A DNA stretch of 64,000 bases from Quadrisphaera granulorum (GTDB lineage Bacteria; Actinomycetota; Actinomycetes; Actinomycetales; Quadrisphaeraceae), in assembly GCF_003149145.1 (NCBI RefSeq), contig NZ_QGDQ01000003.1, forward strand, positions 62,001 through 126,000, read 5' to 3'. The notes under the pieces were generated by a model that did not search any database, had not been told where the DNA came from, and saw nothing but the letters and a program-made list of their open reading frames with translations. Position numbers and translations under genes: made by a program. Every line of letters begins with the position of its first letter. The first letter of the stretch is position 1. Below, one piece after another: positions 9,593 to 18,302 of this stretch.

Positions 9593-9996
9593 GCAGAAGC
9601 TCCAGGGGTCGAGGGCACGGAGGGGCCGGAGCGGCCGGCGCGCACATCGGCGACCACGCGGCGTTCCGCCCAGAACGACAGCAACGGCACCACGCCGCAC
9701 AGCACGAGCACGACGAGGCGACCCAGTGGCCAGCGGAGCTTGCTCCACAGGTCGGCCACGGTGATGAGGTAGACGAAGTACACCCAGCCGTGGACGTAGG
9801 AGATGACGTCCCACGCGGAGTCGCGCCCGCCGAGGAAGCCGTACTTGACCACCATCTCCAGGCACAGCAGCAGGAGCATGACGCCGGTGGCGAGCGCGAA
9901 GATCCGGTAACGCGTCAGGGAGGCGCCCGGATCGCGGTGCACCCGAGGCGCCTGGCGGGCGTTGGCACTCCCGGATCGCTGGCCGGTGCCGCTCAC
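9589..9996 (-). CDS. DUF3817 family membrane protein
   Basis: The 135-residue protein has three hydrophobic segments (about residues 30-50, 65-82 and 92-110) and the pattern YGFLGG...[13 protein letters not shown] typical of DUF3817 integral membrane proteins, common in actinobacteria. Its function is unknown. It overlaps SURF1 upstream by ATGA and guaA downstream by GTGA, so the three are translationally coupled. That is the best clue for co-expression, not for function. Confidence 0.8.
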
Positions 9997-10928
9997 CGGT
10001 GCGCCTGGGGGGTGTCGGGCTGGGTCAGCTGTCGGGCGTCGGGCACCGTGACATCCTCCCAGGCCCGCAAGCCCCCTCGCGTCGCGTGGGGGTCGGTCGG
10101 GTGCTCCGCAGCAGCTCCCGCGCGGCCGCCGTCGTCGCCGTCGTCGTCCTGATCACCCTCACCGCGGGTCTCGAGCGCTGCGAGGCGCTGGTCCTCGAGC
10201 TCGTCGTGGTGGCGATCCTTGACGATCTTGCCCCAGAGCACCAGGGCGAACGCCGCGAAGAGCCACCACTGGAAGGCGTAGGAGAGGTTCTGCGGGTCGA
10301 GCCGCGGCACGGGGGCCTCACTGGGGACGGCGGTCAGCGCACCACCCGAACTCAGCGCACCTCCCGAACTACTGGCCGGCTCACGTGACGGCACGGACCC
10401 GGCGTCGGCCAGGAGGAAGCCTGTGTAGAGCCGGCCCGGCCAGACGTTGACGAGATCACCGGAGCTCACCGCGCGCAGCTCGCCATCGGGGTCGAGACCT
10501 GCGGGCTCCTCGGAGATCATGAGTCGCCCGGTGATCTCGACGGCGCCGCTCGGCGCGGCCGGCAAAGGCTGCCCGGCGGGGAGCCAGCCCAGCACCACGG
10601 GGAGCAGACCCCCACTGGAGCTCTCGGTCAGGGCTGCGACCACCCAGCTGCCGTCGCGACCGTCGAGCTGGCGGTCAGGCGCCTGCTCAAGGGGCAGGTC
10701 GGCCCAGGTGCCGCTGACACGGACCCGCTGGTGGTCGGCGTGGCCGGTGAAGTCCGAGGCGGGCTGCAGCACGTCGCCGATGGGCACCACAGTCTCGGTG
10801 GGCGAGATGCGCGCGTGCGCCTGGGAGCGTCCCAGCTGCCACTCCCCCAGCACGGAGAAGAGCACCGCGGCGCTGAGCATGAGCGCGAGGAGGCCCAGGT
10901 TGGCGGGTCTCAAGGCCGTGCGCAGCAC
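9993..10928 (-). CDS. SURF1 family protein
   Basis: SURF1 proteins help assemble haem-copper cytochrome oxidase in the membrane. The 311-residue protein has the family layout: an N-terminal membrane helix (residues 10-28) followed by LGEWQLGR, a large extracytoplasmic domain with VRVSGTW and VVLGWLPAG, a second helix preceded by [16 protein letters not shown] (about 220-240), and a long acidic cytoplasmic tail. A Ser/Gly-rich repeat ([12 protein letters not shown]) breaks the middle domain. It heads the operon with DUF3817 and guaA. TAGCCT lies 6 bases before its GTG start. Confidence 0.88.
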   Translation of the reverse strand: MLRTALRPANLGLLALMLSAAVLFSVLGEWQLGRSQAHARISPTETVVPIGDVLQPASDFTGHADHQRVRVSGTWADLPLEQAPDRQLDGRDGSWVVAALTESSSGGLLPVVLGWLPAGQPLPAAPSGAVEITGRLMISEEPAGLDPDGELRAVSSGDLVNVWPGRLYTGFLLADAGSVPSREPASSSGGALSSGGALTAVPSEAPVPRLDPQNLSYAFQWWLFAAFALVLWGKIVKDRHHDELEDQRLAALETRGEGDQDDDGDDGGRAGAAAEHPTDPHATRGGLRAWEDVTVPDARQLTQPDTPQAHR

Positions 10929-10934
10929 CCCTCC

Positions 10935-10940
10935 AGGCTA
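10935..10940 (-). promoter_or_regulatory. Candidate -10 box (TAGCCT) of the SURF1-guaA operon
   Basis: TAGCCT on the minus strand is 6 bases before the GTG at 10928. The six bases between read GGAGGG, so a Shine-Dalgarno reading is also possible here; spacing to the start would be unusually short. Confidence 0.35.
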
Positions 10941-10977
10941 CGGCGAGCACGAGCCTGCCCTGGCACGCCCGACGCTC

Positions 10978-11032
10978 TCCGTGATCATGGGCGTTGTGCA
11001 CGGCGAGTGCGCACAACCCCCATGATCACGGA
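10978..11032. terminator. 22-bp inverted repeat behind glpK
   Basis: Arms 10978-10999 and 11011-11032 pair over 21 of 22 positions with an 11-base loop. It lies 11 bases beyond the glpK stop and upstream of SURF1. The outer arm CCGTGATCATGG is also present in the hairpin at 1547-1606, pointing to a repeated terminator family. Confidence 0.7.
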
Positions 11033-11043
11033 AGGGGTCCGGG

Positions 11044-12561
11044 TCAGTCGTCGTCGTCATCCACCCAGTTCAGGGTGCGCTCGACGGCCTTGCCCCACTT
11101 GCGGTAGTACCGATCAGCGACGGCGCGCTCCATCGCGGGCTCCCACCGCTTGTCCTCGGCCCACTGGGCGGTCAGCTCGTCCTCGTCGGCCCAGAAGCCC
11201 ACCGCCAAGCCCGCCGCGTAGGCAGCACCGAGCGCCGTGGTCTCGGCGATCTTCGGGCGCACCACCGGCACGCCCAGCACGTCCGCCTGGAACTGCATGA
11301 GCAGCTCGTTGGCAATCATGCCGCCGTCCACGCGGAGCTCGGTGAGGTCGACGCCGGAGTCGGCGTTCATCGCCTCGAGCACCTCGCGGGTCTGGAACGC
11401 CGTGGCCTCCAGCACGGCGCGGGCCAGGTGGCCGCGGTTGACGTACCGGGTCAGCCCGACGATGGCGCCGCGGGCGTCCGAACGCCAGTGCGGCGCGAAC
11501 AGACCCGAGAACGCCGGCACGAAGTAGCAGCCGCCGTTGTCGTCCACCGACTTCGCCACCGCCTCGATCTCGGCGGCACCGCCGATGAGGCGCAGGTTGT
11601 CGCGCACCCACTGCACCAGCGAGCCGGTGACGGCGATCGAGCCCTCGAGCGCGTAGACGGGCTTGCGGTCACCGATCTGGTAGCACAGCGTGGTGAGCAG
11701 GCCGTTCTTGCTGGCCACAGCCTCTTCGCCGGTGTTGAGGAGCATGAAGTTGCCGGTGCCGTAGGTGTTCTTGGCCATGCCCTTGCTGAAGCAGACCTGT
11801 CCGAAGGTCGCGGCCTGCTGGTCTCCCAGCGACCCGGCGATCGGCACGCCCGCGAGCAGCCCCTGGGCCCGGGCCTTGCCGTACACCTCGGAGTTGGACA
11901 CGATCCGCGGCAGCATCGAGACCGGGATGGTCATCTCCGCGGCGATGTCCTGGTCCCAGCTCAGCGTCGCGAGGTCCATGAGCATGGTCCGGGAGGCGTT
12001 GGACACGTCGGTGATGTGCAGGCCGCCGTCCACCCCGCCGGTCATGTTCCAGATCAGCCAGGTCTCGATGGTGCCCATGAGCAGGTCACCGGCCTCGGCC
12101 TTCGCGCGGGCCCCGTCGACGTTGTCGAGGATCCACTTCACCTTGGGCCCGGCGAAGTACGTGGCGAGCGGCAGACCCACGCGGTCCTTGTACCGCTCGG
12201 CTCCGCCACCGAGCTCGCCCAGCTCTCGCACGATCTTGTCGGTGCGGGTGTCCTGCCAGACGATGGCGTTGTAGACCGGCTTGCCGGTGGTGCGGTCCCA
12301 CACGACGGCGGTCTCGCGCTGGTTGGTGATGCCGACGGCGGCGATGTCGCCCGAGCTGACGTTGCCCTTGCCCAGGGCCTGCCCGACCACCTCGCGGGTG
12401 TTGGACCAGATCTCCTCGGCGTTGTGCTCCACCCAGCCGGCCCTGGGGAAGATCTGCTCGTGCTCCTTCTGCCCTACGGCCACGACCTTTCCGTCGTGGT
12501 CGAACAGCATGCAGCGGGTGCTCGTGGTGCCCTGGTCGATGGCGGCGATGACACTGGCCAC
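11044..12561 (-). CDS. glpK: Glycerol kinase
   Basis: GlpK phosphorylates glycerol to sn-glycerol-3-phosphate. The 505-residue protein matches the FGGY kinase family along its length: [11 protein letters not shown] at the N-terminus (phosphate loop), [42 protein letters not shown] and the ATP-site [13 protein letters not shown]. The C-terminus ends in four Asp. The GTG at 12561 is preceded by CAGGAGG. It follows glpF on the same strand by 63 bases, so glycerol entry and trapping are encoded together, with glpD further upstream. Confidence 0.97.
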   Translation of the reverse strand: MASVIAAIDQGTTSTRCMLFDHDGKVVAVGQKEHEQIFPRAGWVEHNAEEIWSNTREVVGQALGKGNVSSGDIAAVGITNQRETAVVWDRTTGKPVYNAIVWQDTRTDKIVRELGELGGGAERYKDRVGLPLATYFAGPKVKWILDNVDGARAKAEAGDLLMGTIETWLIWNMTGGVDGGLHITDVSNASRTMLMDLATLSWDQDIAAEMTIPVSMLPRIVSNSEVYGKARAQGLLAGVPIAGSLGDQQAATFGQVCFSKGMAKNTYGTGNFMLLNTGEEAVASKNGLLTTLCYQIGDRKPVYALEGSIAVTGSLVQWVRDNLRLIGGAAEIEAVAKSVDDNGGCYFVPAFSGLFAPHWRSDARGAIVGLTRYVNRGHLARAVLEATAFQTREVLEAMNADSGVDLTELRVDGGMIANELLMQFQADVLGVPVVRPKIAETTALGAAYAAGLAVGFWADEDELTAQWAEDKRWEPAMERAVADRYYRKWGKAVERTLNWVDDDDD

Positions 12562-12624
12562 GGTGGGGTTCCTCCTGGTGCGTCGTTGCAGGTGAGTGGG
12601 AGTGGATCTGTACTAACAGGTGGC

Positions 12625-13350
12625 TCAGAAGGCGCGGGCCACCAGCCCGGCGAGGACACCGCCGATGACGGGGCCGACCACCGGCACCCACGCGTAGCCC
12701 CAGTCGCTGGAGCCCTTGTGCTTGATGGGCAGCAGCGCGTGGGCGACACGCGGCGCGAGGTCGCGGGCGGGGTTGATCGCGTAGCCGGTGGGGCCGCCGA
12801 GGGAGGCACCGATGCCGACGACGAGCAGCGCCACGTTGAGCGGGCCGACCTGCGTGGGCGTGTTGCCGAACTGGAGGATCACGTAGACGAGGGCGAAGGT
12901 GCCGATGACCTCGGTGACCACGTTCCAGCCGTAGCTGCGGATGGCCGGGCCGGTGGAGAACGTCCCGAGAATGGCGCCGGCGTCCTCCTCGGCGTCGTAG
13001 TGCTTGCGGTAGGCGGCCCAGGCGAGCACGGCTCCGATGAACGCGCCGATGAACTCCCCGGCGAGGTACACGACGGTGCTGGCGAAGGTCACCGGGACGT
13101 CGGGGGCGTAGGTCTCCGACCCCGAGGCGAGCAGCCCGAGGGTGACGGCCGGGTTGAGGTGGGCACCGGAGCGCCAGGCCACGAAGACGCCGATGAACAC
13201 CGCCAGGCCCCAGCCGAAGCTGATGAGCAACCAGTCGGCGCCGCGGCCCTTGGTGCGGGCCAGCAGCACGTTGGCGACCACGCCCACGCCGAAGAGGATG
13301 AGCATGGCGGTGCCGAAGACCTCGGAAAAGAACACGTTGGTGAGTGACAC
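12625..13350 (-). CDS. glpF: Glycerol uptake facilitator (aquaglyceroporin)
   Basis: This MIP-family channel lets glycerol diffuse across the membrane. The 241-residue protein shows six hydrophobic segments and both pore motifs: HLNPAVTLG in the first half and NPARDLAPR in the second. The Asp after the second NPA motif is characteristic of glycerol-conducting rather than water-only channels. The GTG at 13350 was preferred because AGAGG lies about 7 bases upstream and the first membrane helix follows at once. It sits between glpD and glpK on the minus strand. Confidence 0.93.
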   Translation of the reverse strand: MSLTNVFFSEVFGTAMLILFGVGVVANVLLARTKGRGADWLLISFGWGLAVFIGVFVAWRSGAHLNPAVTLGLLASGSETYAPDVPVTFASTVVYLAGEFIGAFIGAVLAWAAYRKHYDAEEDAGAILGTFSTGPAIRSYGWNVVTEVIGTFALVYVILQFGNTPTQVGPLNVALLVVGIGASLGGPTGYAINPARDLAPRVAHALLPIKHKGSSDWGYAWVPVVGPVIGGVLAGLVARAF

Positions 13351-13390
13351 GGTCGGACCTCTCTGTCCGGGGAAGGCGTTCGGTGTGACC

Positions 13391-13408
13391 CGCACCGCAT
13401 CCGGTGCG
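13391..13408. promoter_or_regulatory. 7-bp hairpin upstream of glpF
   Basis: CGCACCG and CGGTGCG are separated by four bases, between the glpD1 stop and the glpF start. It could be a weak terminator behind glpD1 or an operator for glpFK; the sequence does not decide. Confidence 0.3.
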
Positions 13409-13484
13409 AGGCTGTTCTGTCAGTAGCTCTCAGTGCTAGCCGGTGATCGTCGAATGAACGCTGCTGCCAGGCACCCTCCTGCGT

Positions 13485-15242
13485 TCAGCCGCCGACGGCC
13501 ACCGGAAGCGGCCTGATCTCCGGAGCGCGCAGCCGGGCCCGCTCTGCGGAGGCGTCGTCGGGCTCCACCTCGGCGGCCCGCTCGGCAGCGACCCGCTCCA
13601 GATAGGTGCCCACCTCCTGCTCGACCCGCTCGGCGGTCCAGCCCAGCGGCCCCGCCATGAGTTCGGCTGCGGCGCGGGCCGCAGCGGTACCGCGGTCGGC
13701 CCGCTCGTAGGAGAGGCGAGTGCGGCGAGTGAGCACGTCCTCGAGGTGCAGCGCACCCTCGTGGGTGGCCGCGTAGACGACCTCCGCGCGCAGGTGGTCC
13801 TCCGCGCCCTCCAGCGGCTGTCCGAGGGACGGGTCGGCGTCGACGAGCGCGAGCACCTCGTCGACGAGCGACCCGTAGCGGTGCAGGAGGTGCTCCACCC
13901 GCTCCTCGCTCCAGCCGCGCGCGGCAGCCAGACGGTGGCGCTGGTTCCAGCGGACGGCGTAGCCGTCGGCGCCGGCCAGCGGCAGGTGCTCGGTGATCGA
14001 GGCCGGCACCTCACCGCTGGGGTCCCCCGGGGCGCGGTCGGCCAGGGCAACGTCGACGACGTCGCGGGCCATCACCCGGTACGTCGTGTACTTGCCGCCG
14101 GCGATGACGGTCAGGCCGGGGCGCACCGTGGCGGTGGTGTGCTCGCGGGAGACCTTCGTGGTGGCCGACCCGTCGGAGGCGACCGGCTGGATGAGCGGAC
14201 GCAGCCCGGTGTAGACACCGAGGACGTCGTCGCGGGTCAGCGGCCTGCGCAGCACCGCGTTGGCGTGCTGGAGCAGGTAGTCGACGTCGGCGGCGCTGGC
14301 CACCGGGTGGTCCTTGGCGAGGTCCCACGGGGTGTCGGTGGTGCCGATCACCCAGTGCGTGCGCCACGGGATGATGAACAGCACGCTCTTCTCGGTCTTG
14401 AGGATGAAGCCGTCGTCACCGGCCACGGCCTCCCTCGGGATGACGATGTGCACGCCCTTGGACGCCCGCACCTGCAGGCCCTGCGCGCGGAACAGCTCCT
14501 GGGTCTCCTCGGTCCACACGCCGGTGGCACCGATGACGTGCCGGGCGCGCACGGTCAGGTCGCGGCCGGTCTCGAGGTCGACGGCGGTGACGCCGGCCAC
14601 GCGGCCGCCTTCCTCCAGGTACCCGGTGACCCTGACCCGGCTGGCCGCGGCGACGCCGTGGCCGACCGCGGTACGGACGAGCACCTCGACGAAGCGGGCG
14701 TCGTCGACCTTGGCGTCCCAGTAGCGGATGGCGCCGACGGCGACGTCGGGGCGCAGCGACGGGGCCACCCGCGCCAGCGCACTGTGCGAGAGGTGGCGAT
14801 GCAGCGGCACCCCGCGACCGCCGATGCGGCCCAGGACGCCAGCCAGCACGTCGTACAGGGCGATACCCGCGCCGACGTAGCAGCGCTCCCAGACGCGGTG
14901 CTGCAGCGGGTAGAGGAACGGCACGGGGTGCACCAGGTGCGGGGCGAGCCGCCCGACGAGCAGCCCGCGCTCGTGCAGCGCCTCCTTGACCAGGGCGAAG
15001 TCGAGCATCTCCAGGTAGCGCAGGCCACCATGCACGAGCTTGCTGGCGCGGCTGGAGGTGCCGGAGGCCCAGTCGCGCTGCTCGAGCAGGCCGACGGTGA
15101 GGCCTCGGCTGGCGGCGTCGAGGGCCGCGCCGGCGCCGGTCACACCACCGCCGATGACGAGGACGTCGAGCTCCTCCGCGGTCAGGCGCTCCAGGGCGCG
15201 GTCGCGGGCAGCCGGCGAGAGCGCCGTGGTGGAGGACGTCAT
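13485..15242 (-). CDS. glpD: Glycerol-3-phosphate dehydrogenase, FAD-dependent (copy 1)
   Basis: GlpD oxidises glycerol-3-phosphate to dihydroxyacetone phosphate at the membrane and passes electrons to quinones. The 585-residue protein has the FAD-binding VLVIGGGVTGAGAALDAASR near residue 30, then QRDWASGTSSRASKLVHGGL, GVHIVIPR and IGTTDTPWD, and the C-terminal helical domain with AEVVYAATHEGALHLEDV. Asp then Trp after the QR pair is usual. The ATG at 15242 has GAGAGG about 7 bases upstream. It leads the glpD-glpF-glpK run and is divergent from the SorC-type regulator. A second glpD lies at 16531. Confidence 0.95.
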   Translation of the reverse strand: MTSSTTALSPAARDRALERLTAEELDVLVIGGGVTGAGAALDAASRGLTVGLLEQRDWASGTSSRASKLVHGGLRYLEMLDFALVKEALHERGLLVGRLAPHLVHPVPFLYPLQHRVWERCYVGAGIALYDVLAGVLGRIGGRGVPLHRHLSHSALARVAPSLRPDVAVGAIRYWDAKVDDARFVEVLVRTAVGHGVAAASRVRVTGYLEEGGRVAGVTAVDLETGRDLTVRARHVIGATGVWTEETQELFRAQGLQVRASKGVHIVIPREAVAGDDGFILKTEKSVLFIIPWRTHWVIGTTDTPWDLAKDHPVASAADVDYLLQHANAVLRRPLTRDDVLGVYTGLRPLIQPVASDGSATTKVSREHTTATVRPGLTVIAGGKYTTYRVMARDVVDVALADRAPGDPSGEVPASITEHLPLAGADGYAVRWNQRHRLAAARGWSEERVEHLLHRYGSLVDEVLALVDADPSLGQPLEGAEDHLRAEVVYAATHEGALHLEDVLTRRTRLSYERADRGTAAARAAAELMAGPLGWTAERVEQEVGTYLERVAAERAAEVEPDDASAERARLRAPEIRPLPVAVGG

Positions 15243-15334
15243 GGTCAGGCCTCTCGGTCGGGGGCCGCCCACGTCGGCGGCCCGTCTCCGTTCGCCCCGA
15301 CTCTGGCTCCCTCAGTCCCCGTGAGGCAATCTTC

Positions 15335-15348
15335 TGCACAGACGTGCA
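15335..15348. promoter_or_regulatory. Candidate operator TGCAC-N4-GTGCA in the glpD1/regulator promoter region
   Basis: This 14-base inverted repeat lies in the divergent region between glpD1 and the SorC-type regulator. A nearly identical site occurs at 15562-15575 inside the regulator gene. The pairing suggests binding by the adjacent regulator. Confidence 0.4.
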
Positions 15349-15398
15349 CACTCCGGCCGCCGCCCTGCGGAGGCCCCATACCGGCGAGGAGGGATGCG

Positions 15399-16364
15399 GT
15401 GCCCGACGTCGAACGCCTCGAGCGCGTCGCACGGAAGTACTACGTCAACAGGGAAACCATGGAGTCGATCGCCACCGCGGAAGGGGTATCGCGCTCCACC
15501 GTCTCACGTCTTCTCGACGCAGCCCGCGCCGCCGGTGTCGTGTCCATCCAGGTGGTCCCTGTGCACGGACGTGCATCGGCGATGGAGCAGGAGATCACCG
15601 CTCGGCACGGTGTCTCAGCCCGGGTGGTCCCCCTCCCGGACGGCGTCAGCGCCGTCGAGCGGCTCCACCACGTGGCCCGCACCACCGGCCGCGTGCTCGA
15701 CACCGCGGTGGGCGCCGGGATGATCGTCGGGGTCGCCTGGGGGACGACGACGAGCGCCGTCAGCGAGCACCTGCTCGCCCGCCCGCTGGCCGACGTCCAG
15801 GTGGTGCAACTCAACGGCGCCATGAACACCCACAGCAGCGGCGTCGGCTACGGCACCGACGTGCTCGGCAGGTTCGCCGCCGCCTGGGACGCTCAGCTGC
15901 ACCTCTTCCCGGTGCCGGCGTTCTTCGACCACGTGGAGACCCGGCAGGCGATGTGGCGCGAGCGGAGCGTCCAGCGCGTGCTGCGCCTCCAGCACGCCGC
16001 CGACGTCGCCGTGTTCGGCATCGGCGCCTTCGGTGGGGCGGTGCCCAGCCGTGTGTGGGCGGAGGGCTACCTCACCGGCGCGGACCGCGCGGCCCTGGCC
16101 GCCACCGCCGTCGGCGACGTCTGCACCGTGTTCCTGCGCGCTGACGGCTCCTGGGAAGGCGTGCCCCTCAACGACCGCTCCTCCGGACCGGTGCCGCCGG
16201 TGCTGCGCCGCATCCCGCGACGCGTCTGCGCGGTCGCCGACGAGCACAAGGTGCCCGGTCTCCTCGCGGCGCTGGCGGCGGGGCTGGTCACCGACCTCGT
16301 CCTCGACGAGCGGACGGCGCGCGAGCTGCTGCTGGTGCGCACGGTCCCGCGCCGCGCCACGTGA
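15399..16364 (+). CDS. SorC/DeoR-type sugar-binding transcriptional regulator
   Basis: The 321-residue protein has an N-terminal helix-turn-helix (ARKYYVNRETMESIATAEG then VSRSTVSRLLDAAR, residues 8-45) and a C-terminal SorC-type effector domain of the phosphosugar-isomerase fold with VGVAWGTTTSAV, VVQLNGAM and FGIGAFGG. Such regulators bind phosphorylated sugars or polyols and usually repress neighbouring catabolic genes. The GTG at 15399 follows GAGGAGG by 6 bases. Its position between two divergent glpD genes makes glycerol-3-phosphate or a related metabolite the likely effector; this is inference. Confidence 0.88.
   Translation: MPDVERLERVARKYYVNRETMESIATAEGVSRSTVSRLLDAARAAGVVSIQVVPVHGRASAMEQEITARHGVSARVVPLPDGVSAVERLHHVARTTGRVLDTAVGAGMIVGVAWGTTTSAVSEHLLARPLADVQVVQLNGAMNTHSSGVGYGTDVLGRFAAAWDAQLHLFPVPAFFDHVETRQAMWRERSVQRVLRLQHAADVAVFGIGAFGGAVPSRVWAEGYLTGADRAALAATAVGDVCTVFLRADGSWEGVPLNDRSSGPVPPVLRRIPRRVCAVADEHKVPGLLAALAAGLVTDLVLDERTARELLLVRTVPRRAT
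15562..15575. promoter_or_regulatory. Second TGCAC-N4-GTGCA site, inside the regulator gene
   Basis: TGCACGGACGTGCA differs from the upstream site at 15335-15348 by one base in the spacer. The two are 227 bp apart, a spacing that could permit a repression loop. Confidence 0.35.
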
Positions 16365-16401
16365 CGCGCTGAGCCACCTGACGGGCGATGGAGCATGGTC
16401 G

Positions 16402-16453
16402 AGGTCCGGCCCCTGCGGGGTGGGCTGACCTGCACCCCGCAGGGGCCGGACCT
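16402..16453. terminator. 21-bp perfect hairpin behind the SorC-type gene
   Basis: Arms 16402-16422 and 16433-16453 are fully complementary over 21 bp with a 10-base loop. It lies 37 bases past the regulator stop and 77 bases before glpD2, so glpD2 probably has its own promoter. Confidence 0.75.
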
Positions 16454-16530
16454 ACGCTGAACCGCAGCGGGACGGTGCGCCCCACGGGCCGCCGTCCTGA
16501 AAGACCGAGGGCGCGAGGGAGCGGATCGTC

Positions 16531-18261
16531 ATGACGGCTGCGACGCAGGACAGCACGCTGGGTCCGGAGTACCGCGAGCGAGCCTGGAAGGCCCTGGGCG
16601 AGGCACCGTTCGACGTGCTGGTCATCGGCGGTGGGGTGACCGGGGCAGGGGTCGCGCTCGACGCCGCCACCCGCGGCCTGCGCACGGCCGTGGTGGAACA
16701 GCGCGACTGGGCCTCCGGCACCTCCTCACGCTCGTCCAAGCTCTTCCACGGCGGCCTGCGCTACCTGGAGCAGCTGAACTTCTCGCTGGTGCGCGAGGCA
16801 CTCAAGGAGCGCGAGCTCATGCTCACGCGCATCTGCCCGCACCTGGTCAAGCCGGTCTCGTTCCTCTACCCGCTCAACCACCGGATCTGGGAGCGGCCGT
16901 ACATGGCGGCCGGCCTGACCATGTACGACACCATGGGCGGCGCCCGCTCGGTGCCGGGCTTCAAGAGCCTCACCCGCCGAGGCGCGCTGCGCCTGGCGCC
17001 GGGCCTCAAGCCCGACGCGTTCGTCGGGGCGATGCGCTACTACGACGCCCAGGCCGACGACGCCCGCCACACCCTCGCCGTCGTGAGGACCGCAGCCCAC
17101 TACGGCGCCGTCGTGCGCAACAGCACCGAGGTGGTCGCGCTGCTCCACGAGGGAGACCGCATCGTCGGGGCCACCGTGCGCGACGTCGAGACGGGCCAGA
17201 CCACCGACATCCGCGCCACCGTCGTCATCAACTGCACCGGTGTGTGGACCGACGACATGCAGCACCTCGCCGGCGGCCGCGGGCGGTTCCGGGTGCGCGC
17301 CTCCAAGGGCGTGCACATCGTCGTCCCCCGCGACAGGTTCGCCTCCGAGACCGGGCTCATCCTGCGCACGGAGAAGTCCGTGCTGTTCTTCATCCCGTGG
17401 GGAACCCGGTGGATCATCGGGACGACGGACACCGACTGGTCCCTCGACAGGGCCCACCCGGCGGCCACCCGCGCCGACATCGACTACATCCTCGAGCACG
17501 CCAACACCGTGCTGCGCACCCCGCTGACCAGGGACGACGTCCGCGGTGTGTACGCCGGGCTGCGCCCGCTGCTCGCGGGTGAGTCCGAGGGCACCAGCTC
17601 GCTGTCGCGCGAGCACGCCGTCGCGCGCCCGCAGCCGGGGCTGGTCTCCATCGCGGGCGGCAAGTACACGACGTACCGCGTCATGGCGGCCGACGCCGTC
17701 GACGCCGCCAAGGCCGACCTCGGCTCCCACGTGCCGCCCTCGGTCACCGAGCACGTGCCGCTGCTGGGAGCGGATGGCTACCACGCCCTGGTCAACCAGG
17801 TGCCGTCACTGGCGCGGCGCTACCGCGTGCCGGAGCACCGGGTACTCCACCTGCTCAACCGGTACGGCTCGGAGACGCTCGAGCTGCTCGACCTGGGCCG
17901 GGAGACGCCTGACCTGCTCGAGCCGCTCGAGGGTGCCGAGGACTACCTGCGCGTGGAGATCCTCTACGCGGCCACCCACGAGGGGGCGCTCCACCTCGAC
18001 GACCTGCTCGCCCGCCGCACCCGGATGTCCATCGAGTACGGGCACCGCGGCGTGGGCTCGGCGCAGGCGGTGGCCGACCTGGTGGCGCCCGTCCTCGGGT
18101 GGGACGCCGAGCGGATCGCCGAGGAGGTCCGCAGCTACACCGAGCGCGTGGCCGCCGAGCGGGCCAGCCAGGAGCTCCCCGACGACGAAGCCGCCGACGC
18201 CGCCCGCCGCGAGGCCCCCGACTCCCGGCCGTTGGTCAGCGCGTCAAAGCCTCGCCCCTGA
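16531..18261 (+). CDS. glpD: Glycerol-3-phosphate dehydrogenase, FAD-dependent (copy 2)
   Basis: This 576-residue paralogue of the protein at 13485 keeps all GlpD features: VLVIGGGVTGAGVALDAATR near residue 30, QRDWASGTSSRSSKLFHGGL, SKGVHIVVPRD, FFIPWGTRWIIGTTDTDW and the C-terminal EILYAATHEGALHLDD. GGGAG lies upstream of the ATG. It is transcribed in the same direction as the regulator but behind a strong hairpin. Two GlpD enzymes around one regulator suggest division of labour, for example glycerol catabolism versus lipid turnover, but sequence alone does not show which does what. Confidence 0.95.
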   Translation: MTAATQDSTLGPEYRERAWKALGEAPFDVLVIGGGVTGAGVALDAATRGLRTAVVEQRDWASGTSSRSSKLFHGGLRYLEQLNFSLVREALKERELMLTRICPHLVKPVSFLYPLNHRIWERPYMAAGLTMYDTMGGARSVPGFKSLTRRGALRLAPGLKPDAFVGAMRYYDAQADDARHTLAVVRTAAHYGAVVRNSTEVVALLHEGDRIVGATVRDVETGQTTDIRATVVINCTGVWTDDMQHLAGGRGRFRVRASKGVHIVVPRDRFASETGLILRTEKSVLFFIPWGTRWIIGTTDTDWSLDRAHPAATRADIDYILEHANTVLRTPLTRDDVRGVYAGLRPLLAGESEGTSSLSREHAVARPQPGLVSIAGGKYTTYRVMAADAVDAAKADLGSHVPPSVTEHVPLLGADGYHALVNQVPSLARRYRVPEHRVLHLLNRYGSETLELLDLGRETPDLLEPLEGAEDYLRVEILYAATHEGALHLDDLLARRTRMSIEYGHRGVGSAQAVADLVAPVLGWDAERIAEEVRSYTERVAAERASQELPDDEAADAARREAPDSRPLVSASKPRP

Positions 18262-18302
18262 AGCCCTGTCCCTGGAGCCCTGTCCCTGGAGCCACCCGGC
18301 GA

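Noticed and set aside
10978-11032. Insertion-sequence end
   Set aside because: The palindrome has no transposase or target duplication nearby; a terminator behind glpK explains it better.
13746-15398. Open frame extending the SorC-type gene upstream by 550 codons
   Set aside because: The extra part is antisense to glpD1; a strong ribosome-binding site marks the GTG at 15399.
18262-18302. Terminator between convergent glpD2 and guaB3
   Set aside because: Only a short direct repeat of CCCTGTCCCTGGAG is present; no stable stem could be drawn.
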